Assembly (NCBI RefSeq): GCF_007570865.1 | Contig: NZ_VLPS01000001.1 | Span: forward strand, 930,001 to 994,000 | Direction of reading: 5' to 3' | Origin: Atlantibacter subterraneus | Lineage (GTDB): Bacteria; Pseudomonadota; Gammaproteobacteria; Enterobacterales; Enterobacteriaceae | DNA: 64,000 nt | Part shown: one piece after another, positions 1-9,629 of the stretch | Numbering within the stretch: the first letter of the stretch is position 1 | Layout of the letters: the number at the start of each line of letters is the position of its first letter | Position numbers and translations under genes: made by a program | The notes under the pieces: model-generated | The model's input: the letters and a program-made list of their open reading frames with translations, nothing else | Database searches by the model: none | Told to the model about the DNA's origin: nothing

Positions 1-1
1 G

Positions 2-967
2 ATGCTGGCGCTGGAAAGCGTAAAGGACCTGGGACCGGACGACTGCGTGATTGCGCTGATGTCCGGCGGCGGATCGGCGCTGCTGGCGCTGCCCCGGTCT
101 GGCATAACCCTGGCGGATAAGCAGGCGCTCACCAAATCGCTGTTGCGCAGCGGGGCGACCATCCACGAAATCAACGTGGTGCGCAAGCAGCTGTCGGATA
201 TCAAGGGCGGGCGGCTGGCGAAAGCGGCGTATCCGGCGCGGGTAGTGACGCTGGCGATCAGCGATGTGCCGGGGGATGACCCCGGCGATATCGCCTCTGG
301 CCCGACGGTCGCGGATAACAGTTCGGCGGCGCAGGCGCAGGCGATTCTGGCGCGCTATCAGATCCCGGTGCCGGAGGCGGTGCGGCAGGTACTGGACCAG
401 CCGCGCGAGCCGGTGCGGGAAAGTGATATCCGCAGCGAGGTGCGAACGATCGCCACGCCGCACTCGGCACTACAGGCGGCGGCGCAGATGGCTGAAAAGC
501 TCGGCTATACGCCGCTGATCCTCGGCGATGCGCTGGAGGGCGAAAGCGCCCAGATGGGCATCATGATGGCCGGGATCGCCCGTTCGGTGAAGCGCCACGG
601 CTTACCGGTGAAGCCGCCTGCGATCCTGCTGAGCGGCGGAGAAACCACCGTGACGCTGGGCAGCAGCGAGGGCGGGCGCGGCGGGCGCAATTGCGAGTTT
701 TTGCTCAGCCTGGCGGTGGCGCTCAAAGGCGAGGCGGGGATTTGGGCCATCGCCGGGGACAGCGACGGTATTGACGGCACTGAGGACGCCGCCGGTGCGA
801 TTATCGGGCCAGATACCCTGACGCGCGGGCCGGATGCCAGCGCATTCCTCGACGCCCATGACAGCTACAGCTACTTTGCCGCGCAGCAGGCGTTGGTGAT
901 CACCGGCCCGACGCTGACCAACGTTAACGATATCCGCGCGATCCTGATTGCGCCAGAAGATCCCTGA
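2..967 (+). CDS. Glycerate 2-kinase (GckA/TtuD, MOFRL family), 5' end outside the window
   Basis: This is the C-terminal 321 residues of a class II glycerate kinase, which phosphorylates D-glycerate to 2-phosphoglycerate in the cytoplasm. The frame is open at the left edge, so the ATG at base 2 need not be the start; family members are about 420 residues, so roughly 100 are missing. Visible family marks are the glycine-rich segment LMSGGGSALLALP near residues 20-32, VTLAISDVPGDDPGDIASGPT near the middle, and the MOFRL-type end with LLSGGETTVTLG and GGRGGRNCEFLLSLA. Some relatives are annotated as hydroxypyruvate reductase, which is a historical name. The next gene lies 72 bp downstream on the same strand and looks unrelated. 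Confidence 0.85.
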   Translation: MLALESVKDLGPDDCVIALMSGGGSALLALPRSGITLADKQALTKSLLRSGATIHEINVVRKQLSDIKGGRLAKAAYPARVVTLAISDVPGDDPGDIASGPTVADNSSAAQAQAILARYQIPVPEAVRQVLDQPREPVRESDIRSEVRTIATPHSALQAAAQMAEKLGYTPLILGDALEGESAQMGIMMAGIARSVKRHGLPVKPPAILLSGGETTVTLGSSEGGRGGRNCEFLLSLAVALKGEAGIWAIAGDSDGIDGTEDAAGAIIGPDTLTRGPDASAFLDAHDSYSYFAAQQALVITGPTLTNVNDIRAILIAPEDP

Positions 968-1039
968 AATCGCACAAACCGAAACAGGAAATGGTTATTA
1001 AAGGCTATAACTGTAGGGTATTTTTACAGGAACCCGGTT

Positions 1040-1867
1040 ATGGCCTTTATTGATGATTACTTTGCGCGCATCGGCTTTCGCGGTGAGGCGCGCGCGGATT
1101 ACGCGACGTTAAAACAGCTGCATTTACTGCACACCTGCCATATCCCCTTCGAAAATCTTGACGTGTTGCTGGAACGGCCCATTTTGCTGGATGACGCGCA
1201 TCTCGCTGACAAACTGCTTAGCGCCCGACGCGGCGGCTACTGCTACGAGCAGAACGGCGTCTTTACCCGCGCGCTGCGCGAGCTGGGATTCGCGGTGCAG
1301 GATCTGGGGGCGCGGGTGGTGCTGGCTAATCCACCGGAGATGCCGCCGCGCACCCATCGGCTGTCGCTGATCACCCTTGATGATGCCCAGTGGCTGGCAG
1401 ACGTGGGCTTCGGCGGCCAGACGCTATCGACGCCGATTGCGTTTACCCCGGATGCGGTGCAAAACACGCCGCACGGCAGCTACCGGCTGATCCGGAACGA
1501 CGACGATTACTCTCTGGAGACGCGCAACGACGAAGGCTGGCAGGCGCTGTACCGCTTCGACCTGGCACACCAGTATCCGGCGGATTATCTGATGGCGAAC
1601 CATTTTGTCTCCCGCTGGCCGGACTCGCATTTCCGGCATCATTTGCTGCTGGCGTTGATGCGCCCCGACGGCGGCAAAATCACGCTGCTTAACCGGCGCG
1701 TCACCCGGCGTGTGCCCGGCCATCCTGCCGCTACGGAAGAATTACCCAATGCCGATGCGCTGTATGATTGCCTGGTGGAGGAGTGCGGGCTTGCCTTATC
1801 GCACCCAGTGCATGGGGTGAGCCGTGAGGCGCTGCGGGCGGTGATGGCGCGGCTGGAACAGTCGTAA
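1040..1867 (+). CDS. nhoA: Arylamine N-acetyltransferase
   Basis: A 275-residue arylamine/N-hydroxyarylamine O-acetyltransferase, which moves acetyl from acetyl-CoA to aromatic amines and hydroxylamines in the cytoplasm. The full catalytic triad is visible: Cys68 in RRGGYCYEQNGVF, His106 in PRTHRLSL and Asp121 in WLADVGFGG, at the positions expected from the Salmonella and E. coli enzymes (69/107/122). Length is close to the enterobacterial 281. The ATG at 1040 follows an AGGAACC stretch about 7 nt upstream. It stands alone, with 100 bp before the next gene. Nothing looks broken. Confidence 0.93.
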   Translation: MAFIDDYFARIGFRGEARADYATLKQLHLLHTCHIPFENLDVLLERPILLDDAHLADKLLSARRGGYCYEQNGVFTRALRELGFAVQDLGARVVLANPPEMPPRTHRLSLITLDDAQWLADVGFGGQTLSTPIAFTPDAVQNTPHGSYRLIRNDDDYSLETRNDEGWQALYRFDLAHQYPADYLMANHFVSRWPDSHFRHHLLLALMRPDGGKITLLNRRVTRRVPGHPAATEELPNADALYDCLVEECGLALSHPVHGVSREALRAVMARLEQS

Positions 1868-1967
1868 ATTCATTTGCGATAAGTATGAATATGTCCATTC
1901 CATATGGTTCTTTGATTAAAGGGTGTTAGCATATCGCCCTTAAGTTGTACTGATTTAATGAGGTTGT

Positions 1968-2777
1968 ATGAAGATTAAGCTCATCGCGGTGGATATGGAT
2001 GGCACCTTTCTCAACGAGAAAAAGGATTACGATCGGGAAAGGTTTCAACGGCAGTACCACGCGCTGAAGGAGAAGGGCATCAAGTTTGTGGTCGCCAGCG
2101 GCAACCAGTACTACCAGCTTATTTCATTCTTCCCTGAGATTTGTCACGACATCTCGTTCGTTGCGGAAAACGGCGCGCTGGTTTATGACCAGGGGCAGCG
2201 CGTTCATCACGGTGAGCTGACCACCGCTCAGTTCCACAAAGTGGTGGATGAACTCGGCGAATTCGACGGCATTAACTTCGTGGTCTGCGGGCTGGAAAGC
2301 GCTTATTACCGCACCGGCGCGCCGCAGGCGTTTATCGATTTGATGTCGAAACACTATCACCGCCTGAAGCCGGTGGACGATCTGTACGCCATTGACGATG
2401 TGATCTTTAAATTCTCACTGAATTTGCATGATGACGCGATCCCGGCGCTGGTGGACAGCCTGCACCATTCGCTGGACGGTATCGTTAAGCCCGTAACCAG
2501 CGGTTTCGGTTTTGTGGATTTGATCATTCCCGGGTCACACAAGGCCAGCGGCTTACAGCGCCTGATGGCGCGCTGGGATATCAACCCCAGCGAATGCGTG
2601 GCGGTGGGCGACAGCGGCAACGATATTGAAATGCTGCAACTGGCGGGGTACTCCTTCGCCATGGACAATGCCGCGCCGGAAGTGAAAAAGATCGCCAAAT
2701 ACGCCACCGGATCGCTGAATCACAGCGGCGCGCTGGAGGTGATTGACGCGGTGCTGGAACAGCGGCTACCCGCCTGA
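1968..2777 (+). CDS. supH: Cof-type HAD sugar phosphatase, SupH/YbiV-like
   Basis: A 269-residue HAD-superfamily phosphatase of the Cof/IIB type. The nucleophile motif is D9-M-D11-G-T near the N-terminus, the threonine/serine motif lies in [17 protein letters not shown], and the acidic motif is [10 protein letters not shown] near residue 215. It matches E. coli YbiV (SupH) over its whole length, including KHYHRLKPV and FKFSLNL, better than YbjI. SupH hydrolyses small sugar phosphates; the natural substrate here is not shown. The start follows ATGAGGTTGT, a reasonable ribosome site. The stop abuts the stop of the convergent unknown gene at 2778. Confidence 0.88.
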   Translation: MKIKLIAVDMDGTFLNEKKDYDRERFQRQYHALKEKGIKFVVASGNQYYQLISFFPEICHDISFVAENGALVYDQGQRVHHGELTTAQFHKVVDELGEFDGINFVVCGLESAYYRTGAPQAFIDLMSKHYHRLKPVDDLYAIDDVIFKFSLNLHDDAIPALVDSLHHSLDGIVKPVTSGFGFVDLIIPGSHKASGLQRLMARWDINPSECVAVGDSGNDIEMLQLAGYSFAMDNAAPEVKKIAKYATGSLNHSGALEVIDAVLEQRLPA

Positions 2778-3140
2778 TTACTCGCAGTGCGCGTGGTGGT
2801 AGAGGAGAGTATTGCGCGAAGCAATGTACTCCTCTACCGCCAGCCAGCCGCAGGTTTGCTTATAAAACTCCAGCAGCTGAATCAGCATCTTTTGCCGGAG
2901 CTTACCGATAAACAGCTCATTGCCCTGTTGCGCCAGGTTCTGCTCAATAAGGCTGATGGCCGCCAGAAAGGTCTGTTTTAAATCCCGGTAATATTTGCGC
3001 TGGCAGGCGGGCACATCCTGTTCACTGAGGGTGGCGAAAAGCGCCGAATACGCCGCCGTGGAATGGGTTTCGCCGTTTTGGTGATATAACGCTAAAAAAC
3101 AGTGCTGCAACGCTTGCTCTATATATTGTGAGGTAGACAT
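2778..3140 (-). CDS. Hypothetical protein downstream of a LuxR-type regulator
   Basis: I do not recognise this 120-residue protein. It has no signal peptide or membrane segment, is helix-like, and carries cysteines at C14, C46, C97 and near the C-terminus (HHAHCE). It begins 19 bp after the stop of the LuxR-type regulator at 3160-3771 on the same strand, so the two are probably one transcript, and that transcript is divergent from the autotransporter gene at 4088. A role as partner or modulator of the regulator is inference from position only. Confidence 0.6.
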   Translation of the reverse strand: MSTSQYIEQALQHCFLALYHQNGETHSTAAYSALFATLSEQDVPACQRKYYRDLKQTFLAAISLIEQNLAQQGNELFIGKLRQKMLIQLLEFYKQTCGWLAVEEYIASRNTLLYHHAHCE

Positions 3141-3159
3141 AATCCGACCCGGTTAACGG

Positions 3160-3771
3160 CTATTTCGTATAGCAAAAGGTGTTGTACAGACCAATCAAAT
3201 TATTCACTTTGAATTTTTCATAAATGCTTCGCCGATGGCAACTGACTGTTTTCTGAGATAAATTCAGGTAGCGTGAAATCTCTTTGTTATTTTTCCCCGA
3301 GACAATATACGGCAGCACCACTTCTTCTTTACGGGTCAGGTTCGAGGCCTTTTCGATGCGGTACCAGGCGGTATTTTTAACGATGGTTTTATGCTGTGTG
3401 CAACCGTGCAGCTCCCGGAGTATCCGCTCCAGTTTTCTCAGGGAGTCGGTACAGTTCAACGCATAATCAGCAACGGTATTGATCAGAATATTTTCAATAG
3501 TATTTGAAAAGCGGGCTTCGCGGGTCATCAATATCAGCGTCAGTTCAGGATCAACAGACTTTATTTCCATTAATGCGATTAATAATGAGATGTCCTGCTG
3601 CTCATAATCAACAATAATAGCTTTGACCTGCGCATATTTTTGAAAAGAGGCTTTGCCTATTTGCGTAACGTATTCAACCCGGGAAAATGAAGTGCAATCA
3701 CAGATGTAACTTTCCTGAAAGCTTTCAAATCCGTTTTTAAATAATCCACAGTTCGTTACAACGATAATCAT
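3160..3771 (-). CDS. LuxR/FixJ-type transcriptional regulator
   Basis: A 203-residue regulator with a C-terminal LuxR-type helix-turn-helix: LTRKEEVVLPYIVSGKNNKE, then a recognition-helix stretch LNLSQKTVSCHRRSIYEKF near residues 160-190. The N-terminal part is receiver-like in length but lacks a clear phosphoacceptor aspartate motif, so it may be a pseudo-receiver of the kind in BglJ or DctR. I place the start at the ATG at 3771, preceded by AAGGATGTGGGT; a longer open frame begins at 3831 without a ribosome site. It is divergent from the autotransporter gene across 316 bp and is the obvious candidate to control it. That link is inference. Confidence 0.8.
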   Translation of the reverse strand: MIIVVTNCGLFKNGFESFQESYICDCTSFSRVEYVTQIGKASFQKYAQVKAIIVDYEQQDISLLIALMEIKSVDPELTLILMTREARFSNTIENILINTVADYALNCTDSLRKLERILRELHGCTQHKTIVKNTAWYRIEKASNLTRKEEVVLPYIVSGKNNKEISRYLNLSQKTVSCHRRSIYEKFKVNNLIGLYNTFCYTK

Positions 3772-4087
3772 ACCCACATCCTTCAAGGGAAACTTACCAG
3801 GAATATTCCATCCTGGACCAGCAATTTGCAATTCAGAAAATATTCTATGAGTATAGGATTAATCTTATCCAAATAGCGACATAACGTGCGGTTGATTTTT
3901 TTATTGGTAACTAAATGCGTACAAAAACAAGAAATTGTAATTACTAATAAGAATTTTCCTTGTGGAGGGTCTTTGGTCTTAACAAGGTAATTCAGGAAAT
4001 TTGTTATTGTTATTAAAAGCAAAGCGCGCCGATAAGAAATTGTAAACGCTTTGCTGGTTTTTTTATTCTCACAAAAGGAGCTTGATC
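3772..4087. promoter_or_regulatory. Divergent AT-rich promoter region between luxR-type gene and autotransporter gene
   Basis: These 316 bases contain no gene I can support. They are clearly AT-rich against both flanks, as is common for H-NS-silenced surface-adhesin promoters. A good ribosome site, AAGGAG at 4075-4080, serves the autotransporter ATG at 4088. A 79-codon frame on the minus strand (3783-4022) has no ribosome site and unconvincing composition. Confidence 0.5.
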
Positions 4088-7000
4088 ATGAGAAAGTATT
4101 TCCAGTTAACACCTGTCGCACAAAGTATGGCCATTATTTTTACCGGTAGCATGGTTATGGCCAGTTCCAGCTATGCCAGCGAGTGCGTATCTACCAGCGG
4201 AAATGGAGTATGCGGGCTGGTTGAAAATGATATGACGCTCTACGGCAACTATACGCCTGCCAAAGCCTGGTATTTTACAGTCCCTTCGCAAAACGCCATT
4301 ATTGACGGCAATGCCAAAGCGCAAAACCTGTATACCGCCGCTGGCGGCGCTTCCCGTGGCGATAACGATCTACAAAGCTTACTGGTTGATGGGGCCAAAC
4401 TGGATGGCTTTTATATCAACGCCAGTAAGGGCGGTTCGGTCAATATTACCCTGGTCAATGATGCTTCGGTGGACTGGCTGGAAGCGGGAGGCTCTACCAC
4501 CCACAGCCATATTATCGTTGATCATTCGACACTGAACGGTGCCGACCCAACAAAAGATTACGACCGAAATACCCGAGGAAAAGCCTACGCCAAAGGTTAC
4601 GCCATTTATCTGGATAGTGCAGATAAAGGCAATCAGGAAATTGAAATCACCAATAATAGCCAACTCAACGGCGGTATTTTTACCGGCGGCGCAGGCAGCC
4701 ATAATATTGAACTGACCGACAGTGAGATTAATCAAGGCGGGATCCTGATTTATAATGGCCTGGGTGATAATACAGTAGCGCTGAAAAACAGCGTTATTGA
4801 TAGCCGCAACGCGGCAAACGCCACCAAAACCGCCATTAATCTGTCAGGGCTCACTTCTTCAGCGAATACCAATACCGTTCAGGTAGAACAAAGCGACCTG
4901 TTCGGCACGTTAGCCGTCAGCGGCTCCGGCGGCACCACACGGGTCTCGCTGGATGGCAGCAGCGCGACAGCCACTACTGACACCAATAAAAATGCGCTCT
5001 CTTTAATTAATGCCAAACAAACGTTTTTAAACGTTAACGATTCTACGGTGACCGGAAATAGCGATCTCGCCGGTGCCGATCTTATTAGCAGTACTTTTAC
5101 TTCCAGCCAACTCTCAGGGAATTTAACGCTCCGCAATGCTAAAGATATCCAGGTCGCGTTGGCCGATAGCGTGGTGGACGGGAATATTAACGCCAGCGGC
5201 GGAAAAGGCGATCTGGCGCTGCATATTACCGATAACAGCCTGGTGACCGGCGACGTAATCCTCAACAACGGCACGCTACAGAACGCGGCCATCTGGCTGG
5301 ATAACGCGCAAGTGCAGGGCAACCTCTACGGCAACGGCAGCAGCGTGCTAAACCTCGGCGCTTCTATTCAGCAGTTTAACGGCGGAAAATTCAGCGGCTT
5401 TAACGCCTTGAACCTGAACGGCAACCTGGTGATGGAGGGCGGTTTCAGCGATGCCAACGTTGGCCAGCAGCTGACGGTGAGCGGAGGCAGCGTGGTTGCG
5501 CCGGTGAATCTCACCCAGGGCAATCTCGCGTTCAGCGCCAGTAAGCTGATTGCCGACACGCTGACGCTTGGCGACGCCTCGTCGCTGACCCTGAATAACA
5601 GCGTACTGGAAACCCACTCGGCGCAGTTGTTTACCCAGTCGGCCTCGGCAGAAACCGCCTCTGCGGATAGCCTGACGCTCTCCGGCTCGCGTATCGCCTT
5701 TAACGACAGCGTACTGGCATTAAACGACAGCGCTTATCGCCTTGATTACGTTAAATCGGTGCACGATCTGCTGGCGGGCCAGAACGGCTATTCGCTGGTG
5801 ATGATGGGGACGCTGATGGACGGCGACCAGGCCACCGGCACCACCACGCTGAATGACGCGGCGATGACCGGCGCAGTGCTGGCCAACGTGGCGGTCACGG
5901 CGGATAAAAACCGTATTCAGGTTGGAGGTACCCCTTCTGATGCTGATTCTCAACACGTGGCGAACGGTTTTGGCGCGGCACAGTTGCAGCTCAACGGTGT
6001 CGGTAATCCTGCGGTAGTCATTGAAGGCAACCAGGCGTTGACCTTGACCGGCGCGCTTGGCGGCCCGTTGATTACCTCGTCTGGCGTTGCGGCCAGTAAT
6101 GTAACCGTAAACGTGAATCAGGGGATGCTGAATCTGGGATCGATGGCAACCGGGGCCACTGAATCTACTCTGGATGGCGTTATCAACGTCGAAAGCGCAG
6201 GGGTAATGAACGTTGCCGCAGGCCATCACACCGTGACGGGCACCGGCGTGATTAGCCGTGGTGAGCTGAACGTTAATCAAAACGCCACGCTAACGGCGGA
6301 CGTGGCGATTCAGGATCAAGGACAGATGGCGGTGGCCGGGACAGTCAACGCCGGTTCGTTAACCGCCGGTAGCGACGCGCGTATCACCGTCGGTGACGCC
6401 AGCGCCGCCGGGGTGCTAACCGCTGACAGCGTAGATTTGCAGGGGGCCGCGCTGTTTATCGACCCGGCCTGGCAGGATGGCGCGACGCTGAGCGACGCTT
6501 CCCGCGTAGCGCTGGGCGGTAATCAGGTTAATGGTCGCCTGACCGCAGGCCAGAACTCGCTACTGATGCTGGGCGGCAGCGATGTCGATAGCGTAAATCG
6601 TGATTTCGCTGCCAGCAGTCTGGTCTGGGGGCAGGACGCGACCGCAGCGTTGGCGGTGCTGGCCCCGCAAACGCTGGTGGCCGGGCAGGGCGGATTGCGT
6701 ATCGACGGCAGCCTCACCGCAGACGTTCCGGCGGCGCAGCGCGATGCCACGGCTAACGCCGCCATCTTCGGTGAGCAGTCGCTGTTGATGGTGAACAGCG
6801 CGTCGACCACCAACGGTAACGTGGCGCTAACCGCCAGCAGCGGTACGCTGAGCGTGGCGGACAGCGCGAAGCTGTATATTGCCGATGCCCAGGCGAACCG
6901 CACCTATGCCATCGCCGACGGCTTTACCAGCCTGGATTTCGCGGGCAACGGCTGGCGCGACGCTAACCTGATCGCCAACAAACTGTTACAGGCGACGCTC

Positions 7001-8185
7001 AGCCCGACGGAGGACGGCGTGAACGTCACCACCACCGCTAAACGCGCCAGCGAGGTGTTGCCGGGCGTTATGGTCAGCAATGCGCTGGATCGGATGATGA
7101 ACGACAACGCCAACGCGGTGAACAGCCCGGATGCCGGCGTGCGTATGCTCTCCCGCGCGATTGAAGCGCCGAGCGCCAGCGTCAGCGACGTGGTGAAAAC
7201 GTTGAACAGCGCCGCGCAACTGGCGGTGGCGGGTGGGGTACAAAGCAGCAGCCTGGCGGTGAATAAAGCCGTGAACAATGCTATTTACGATCGCAACGCC
7301 GCGCCGGATCTGGATACCGCCCAGGATGCGGGCGTATGGGTTCAGGCTCTGTACGGTAATCAGCAGAGCGACGATTTTAGCGCCGGGAACACCCGTTATG
7401 GTTACGACACCGATTTCTGGGGCGTGATCGTCGGGGTGGATAAAGACTATGCCCTGGCAAACGGCAACCTGCGCACCGGCGTGGCGGTCAATACCGGAAA
7501 AGGCAAAACCGACTCTGACGGCGATTTCAACGCCACTCGCGATGATTTCAACTTTACCGGCGTCTCGCTGTATCAAAACTGGCGCAACGAGGCATTTAAC
7601 CTGACGGCGGACGTGGGATACAGCGCAGGCAGCCACGATCTGTCCCAGCATTTACCCGGCTGGGCGGGGATGGGCGGCAAGTTGAAAGCCGATAACGTGG
7701 ATACTTCGGTACTGACCGTCGGCCTGAACGGCGAGTATGTGATTGACGCCTCGGTGTTGAATATCATCCCGCATGTGGGCGCGCGTTATAACCAGCTCAC
7801 CACGGACGGCTTCACCACCCGTGCATCAGGCGGTGAAGGCGTGTTTAAAACCGATAAAACCCGTCAGGATATCTGGCAGTTCCCGGTTGGGGTGCGGCTG
7901 AATAAAACCTGGGCGATGGATTCCGGTTGGGCGCTGAGCACCGATGCGGATATGTCGGTGGTGTTTACCTCGGGAGATACCGATGTAACCAGCAAAGTCC
8001 GGGCGACGGGGATCCCGGCTTCAGACCGCATCTCGGCTGAAGTCATGGATAAAACCGCGTTCGAAGGCAAGCTGGGCGTGAAAATGCAAAAGGGCAATAT
8101 GACCTGGGGCGTAGGCTATAGCCTGGATGCCTCCAGCCATAACACCGGCCAGCAGGTCGGGATTTCTTACCGCTACACTTTCTGA
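4088..8185 (+). CDS. Type Va autotransporter adhesin with pertactin-like passenger
   Basis: A 1365-residue autotransporter. The N-terminus is a signal peptide of about 30 residues ending SSSYAS, followed by two close cysteines (C33, C42). Residues of roughly 60-960 form a long repetitive passenger rich in Asn, Gly, Ser, Thr and Asp, as expected for a right-handed beta-helix (recurring LTLSGS, LNGNL and NNSQL-type rungs). A helical linker near 990-1080 leads to a C-terminal 12-strand barrel starting around DAGVWVQALYG and ending in Tyr-Arg-Tyr-Thr-Phe, the usual terminal aromatic signal. The ATG at 4088 is 7 nt after AAGGAG; the TTG at 4082 is too close. The passenger has no protease motif that I can see, so adhesion or aggregation is the likely role. 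A hairpin terminator follows directly. Confidence 0.88.
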   Translation: MRKYFQLTPVAQSMAIIFTGSMVMASSSYASECVSTSGNGVCGLVENDMTLYGNYTPAKAWYFTVPSQNAIIDGNAKAQNLYTAAGGASRGDNDLQSLLVDGAKLDGFYINASKGGSVNITLVNDASVDWLEAGGSTTHSHIIVDHSTLNGADPTKDYDRNTRGKAYAKGYAIYLDSADKGNQEIEITNNSQLNGGIFTGGAGSHNIELTDSEINQGGILIYNGLGDNTVALKNSVIDSRNAANATKTAINLSGLTSSANTNTVQVEQSDLFGTLAVSGSGGTTRVSLDGSSATATTDTNKNALSLINAKQTFLNVNDSTVTGNSDLAGADLISSTFTSSQLSGNLTLRNAKDIQVALADSVVDGNINASGGKGDLALHITDNSLVTGDVILNNGTLQNAAIWLDNAQVQGNLYGNGSSVLNLGASIQQFNGGKFSGFNALNLNGNLVMEGGFSDANVGQQLTVSGGSVVAPVNLTQGNLAFSASKLIADTLTLGDASSLTLNNSVLETHSAQLFTQSASAETASADSLTLSGSRIAFNDSVLALNDSAYRLDYVKSVHDLLAGQNGYSLVMMGTLMDGDQATGTTTLNDAAMTGAVLANVAVTADKNRIQVGGTPSDADSQHVANGFGAAQLQLNGVGNPAVVIEGNQALTLTGALGGPLITSSGVAASNVTVNVNQGMLNLGSMATGATESTLDGVINVESAGVMNVAAGHHTVTGTGVISRGELNVNQNATLTADVAIQDQGQMAVAGTVNAGSLTAGSDARITVGDASAAGVLTADSVDLQGAALFIDPAWQDGATLSDASRVALGGNQVNGRLTAGQNSLLMLGGSDVDSVNRDFAASSLVWGQDATAALAVLAPQTLVAGQGGLRIDGSLTADVPAAQRDATANAAIFGEQSLLMVNSASTTNGNVALTASSGTLSVADSAKLYIADAQANRTYAIADGFTSLDFAGNGWRDANLIANKLLQATLSPTEDGVNVTTTAKRASEVLPGVMVSNALDRMMNDNANAVNSPDAGVRMLSRAIEAPSASVSDVVKTLNSAAQLAVAGGVQSSSLAVNKAVNNAIYDRNAAPDLDTAQDAGVWVQALYGNQQSDDFSAGNTRYGYDTDFWGVIVGVDKDYALANGNLRTGVAVNTGKGKTDSDGDFNATRDDFNFTGVSLYQNWRNEAFNLTADVGYSAGSHDLSQHLPGWAGMGGKLKADNVDTSVLTVGLNGEYVIDASVLNIIPHVGARYNQLTTDGFTTRASGGEGVFKTDKTRQDIWQFPVGVRLNKTWAMDSGWALSTDADMSVVFTSGDTDVTSKVRATGIPASDRISAEVMDKTAFEGKLGVKMQKGNMTWGVGYSLDASSHNTGQQVGISYRYTF

Positions 8186-8197
8186 TCCCTTAACCCT

Positions 8198-8228
8198 GAC
8201 CGCCTGCCTGTGCAGGCGGTCATTTTTT
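8198..8228 (+). terminator. Rho-independent terminator of the autotransporter gene
   Basis: A perfect 10-bp stem (GACCGCCTGC with GCAGGCGGTC) and a 4-nt loop, followed by a run of Ts, 13 bp after the stop codon. Confidence 0.9.
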
Positions 8229-8353
8229 ATTCTTCTGTCACGCTGTCACGCTGTCACGTTTCCTGCTGATTAAAAAATAAAATCTCTCCACTTTTCAAGG
8301 CACTGCGGCGAAGCGGCCAAAATGGCGTTGTCGGCTGCGCAAAAACAATAATA

Positions 8354-8369
8354 CTGTATATAAACACAG
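8354..8369 (+). promoter_or_regulatory. LexA box of umuD
   Basis: CTGTATATAAACACAG matches the LexA consensus CTG-N10-CAG and is nearly the same as the E. coli umuDC operator. It lies 21 bp before the umuD start, as expected for SOS control. Confidence 0.93.
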
Positions 8370-8390
8370 TGATGTTGGGTCTAACTAAAA

Positions 8391-8816
8391 ATGAACAGAT
8401 TAATTCCCTTAAGCGAAGCGACTCGCCCCGAATATTTACCGCTCTTTCTGGAGTACGTGCCGTGCGGCTTTCCCTCTCCGGCGCAGGATTACGTAGAAAC
8501 CCGTATTGATATTGCGGCGTTATGCATTCAGCACCCCAGCGCGACCTATTTTCTTAAGGCCTCGGGGGATTCGATGACGGGAGAGGGCATCTCCGATGGG
8601 GATTTACTGGTGGTGGACAGCGCGTTAACCCCGCAGCATGGCGATGTGGTTGTCGCCGCCGTGGATGGCGATTTTACCGTGAAGCTGCTGCGCCTGCGCC
8701 CGGTGCCGCAACTGGTGCCGACCAATCCGGCTTATCGACCAATCACCTTTACCGATGATTCGCAGTTGCAGATCTTCGGCGTGGTGAGCTGGGTATTAAA
8801 GAAAAAGCGCAGCTGA
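8391..8816 (+). CDS. umuD: UmuD, self-cleaving accessory subunit of DNA polymerase V
   Basis: A 141-residue UmuD. On RecA-ssDNA filaments it cuts itself to UmuD', which joins UmuC to make translesion polymerase V. The cleavage site Cys25-Gly26 is present in [10 protein letters not shown]; the catalytic dyad is Ser61 in [10 protein letters not shown] and Lys98 in DFTVKLL, each one residue later than in E. coli. A LexA box lies just upstream. Unusually, umuC does not follow: a bidirectional terminator and a reversed amidotransferase gene come next, and umuC starts about 1.07 kb downstream under its own LexA box. Confidence 0.96.
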   Translation: MNRLIPLSEATRPEYLPLFLEYVPCGFPSPAQDYVETRIDIAALCIQHPSATYFLKASGDSMTGEGISDGDLLVVDSALTPQHGDVVVAAVDGDFTVKLLRLRPVPQLVPTNPAYRPITFTDDSQLQIFGVVSWVLKKKRS

Positions 8817-8853
8817 ATAAAAAACGCGCTGTCGGTACAGCGCGTTTTTTATT
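8817..8853. terminator. Bidirectional terminator between umuD and the amidotransferase gene
   Basis: A strong stem (ACGCGCTGT with ACAGCGCGT) flanked by A-tract and T-tract, usable from both sides. It ends the umuD transcript before umuC, which is direct evidence that umuD and umuC are not one operon here. Confidence 0.9.
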
Positions 8854-8864
8854 GCCGGAAGGTT

Positions 8865-9629
8865 TTAATAATGCAGCACGCTCGGTTCGTCGAAAATATC
8901 CTGACTCGGGTGGCCGCAGGTCTGCTGGATGAAAAAGCGCAGCACGTTGCGGGCCTCCGGGGCATCGCGAACTTCACTGAGCATGGCATCCAGATCGCGG
9001 CCTTCGCTGCGCAGCACGTCAGCGCGGAACTGCATCAGCGCCGACGAAATGCCCGGCGTAAATTCCGGATGGAACTGGGTGGATACCGCATTCGGCCCGT
9101 AGCGCACAATCTGATGCGGATCGTGGCTGGAGTACGCCAGCGCAGAAGCGCCCGGCGGCAGTTCCACCACGGTCTGCATGTGAGTTAAGTGCGCGGTAAA
9201 AGTCTGCGGAAAGGTGTTGAGCAGCGGGTCTTGTTGGGCTTCCGGCGTCAGGGTGATTTGCTGGTTACCCGCTTCACGCCCCTGGGGATGGTAATCCACG
9301 CGCCCGCCGAGGGCATAGGCCATAAGCTGGTGGCCGTAGCAGACGCCGAACAGCGGCATATGGATGCGCATCGCTTCGCGGATCCACTCCGCCATGGCTT
9401 CACTCCACGGCAGGCGCTCCGTCACCATCGCCCACGAGCCGGTAATAATCGCCATCCGGCGCGGATCGGGTTGCGGCAGCGGCTCGCCCTCAAACACGCG
9501 TACCACTTCAACGGCACCCACGGGCACCTGCAACGCATGGCAAAACCACACCGGCACATCATCATGAACTGCGAGCATCTCCTCCGGCGGCGTACCCACC
9601 TGAAGGATGATGATTGGACTGACTTGCAT
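8865..9629 (-). CDS. Class I glutamine amidotransferase (YfeJ/GuaA-N-like)
   Basis: A 254-residue stand-alone class I glutamine amidotransferase. The nucleophile Cys sits in LFGVCYGHQLMAYALGG and the catalytic His-Glu in STQFHPEFTPG, as in the glutaminase half of GMP synthetase. No synthetase domain is attached. It resembles enterobacterial YfeJ-type proteins, whose substrate is not established. I start at the ATG at 9629 (GGAG upstream) and not at the TTG at 9632. The gene lies reversed between umuD and umuC and converges on umuD across a shared terminator; this is an unusual place and suggests it was inserted between them or that umuD moved. Confidence 0.85.
   Translation of the reverse strand: MQVSPIIILQVGTPPEEMLAVHDDVPVWFCHALQVPVGAVEVVRVFEGEPLPQPDPRRMAIITGSWAMVTERLPWSEAMAEWIREAMRIHMPLFGVCYGHQLMAYALGGRVDYHPQGREAGNQQITLTPEAQQDPLLNTFPQTFTAHLTHMQTVVELPPGASALAYSSHDPHQIVRYGPNAVSTQFHPEFTPGISSALMQFRADVLRSEGRDLDAMLSEVRDAPEARNVLRFFIQQTCGHPSQDIFDEPSVLHY

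Noticed and set aside
3783-4022. 79-codon minus-strand frame before the autotransporter gene
   Set aside because: AT-rich open stretch with no ribosome site; better read as promoter DNA.
6986-7651. 221-codon frame antisense to the autotransporter gene
   Set aside because: It is the shadow of a GC-rich coding strand; no ribosome site, no family resemblance, and the sense gene is clear.
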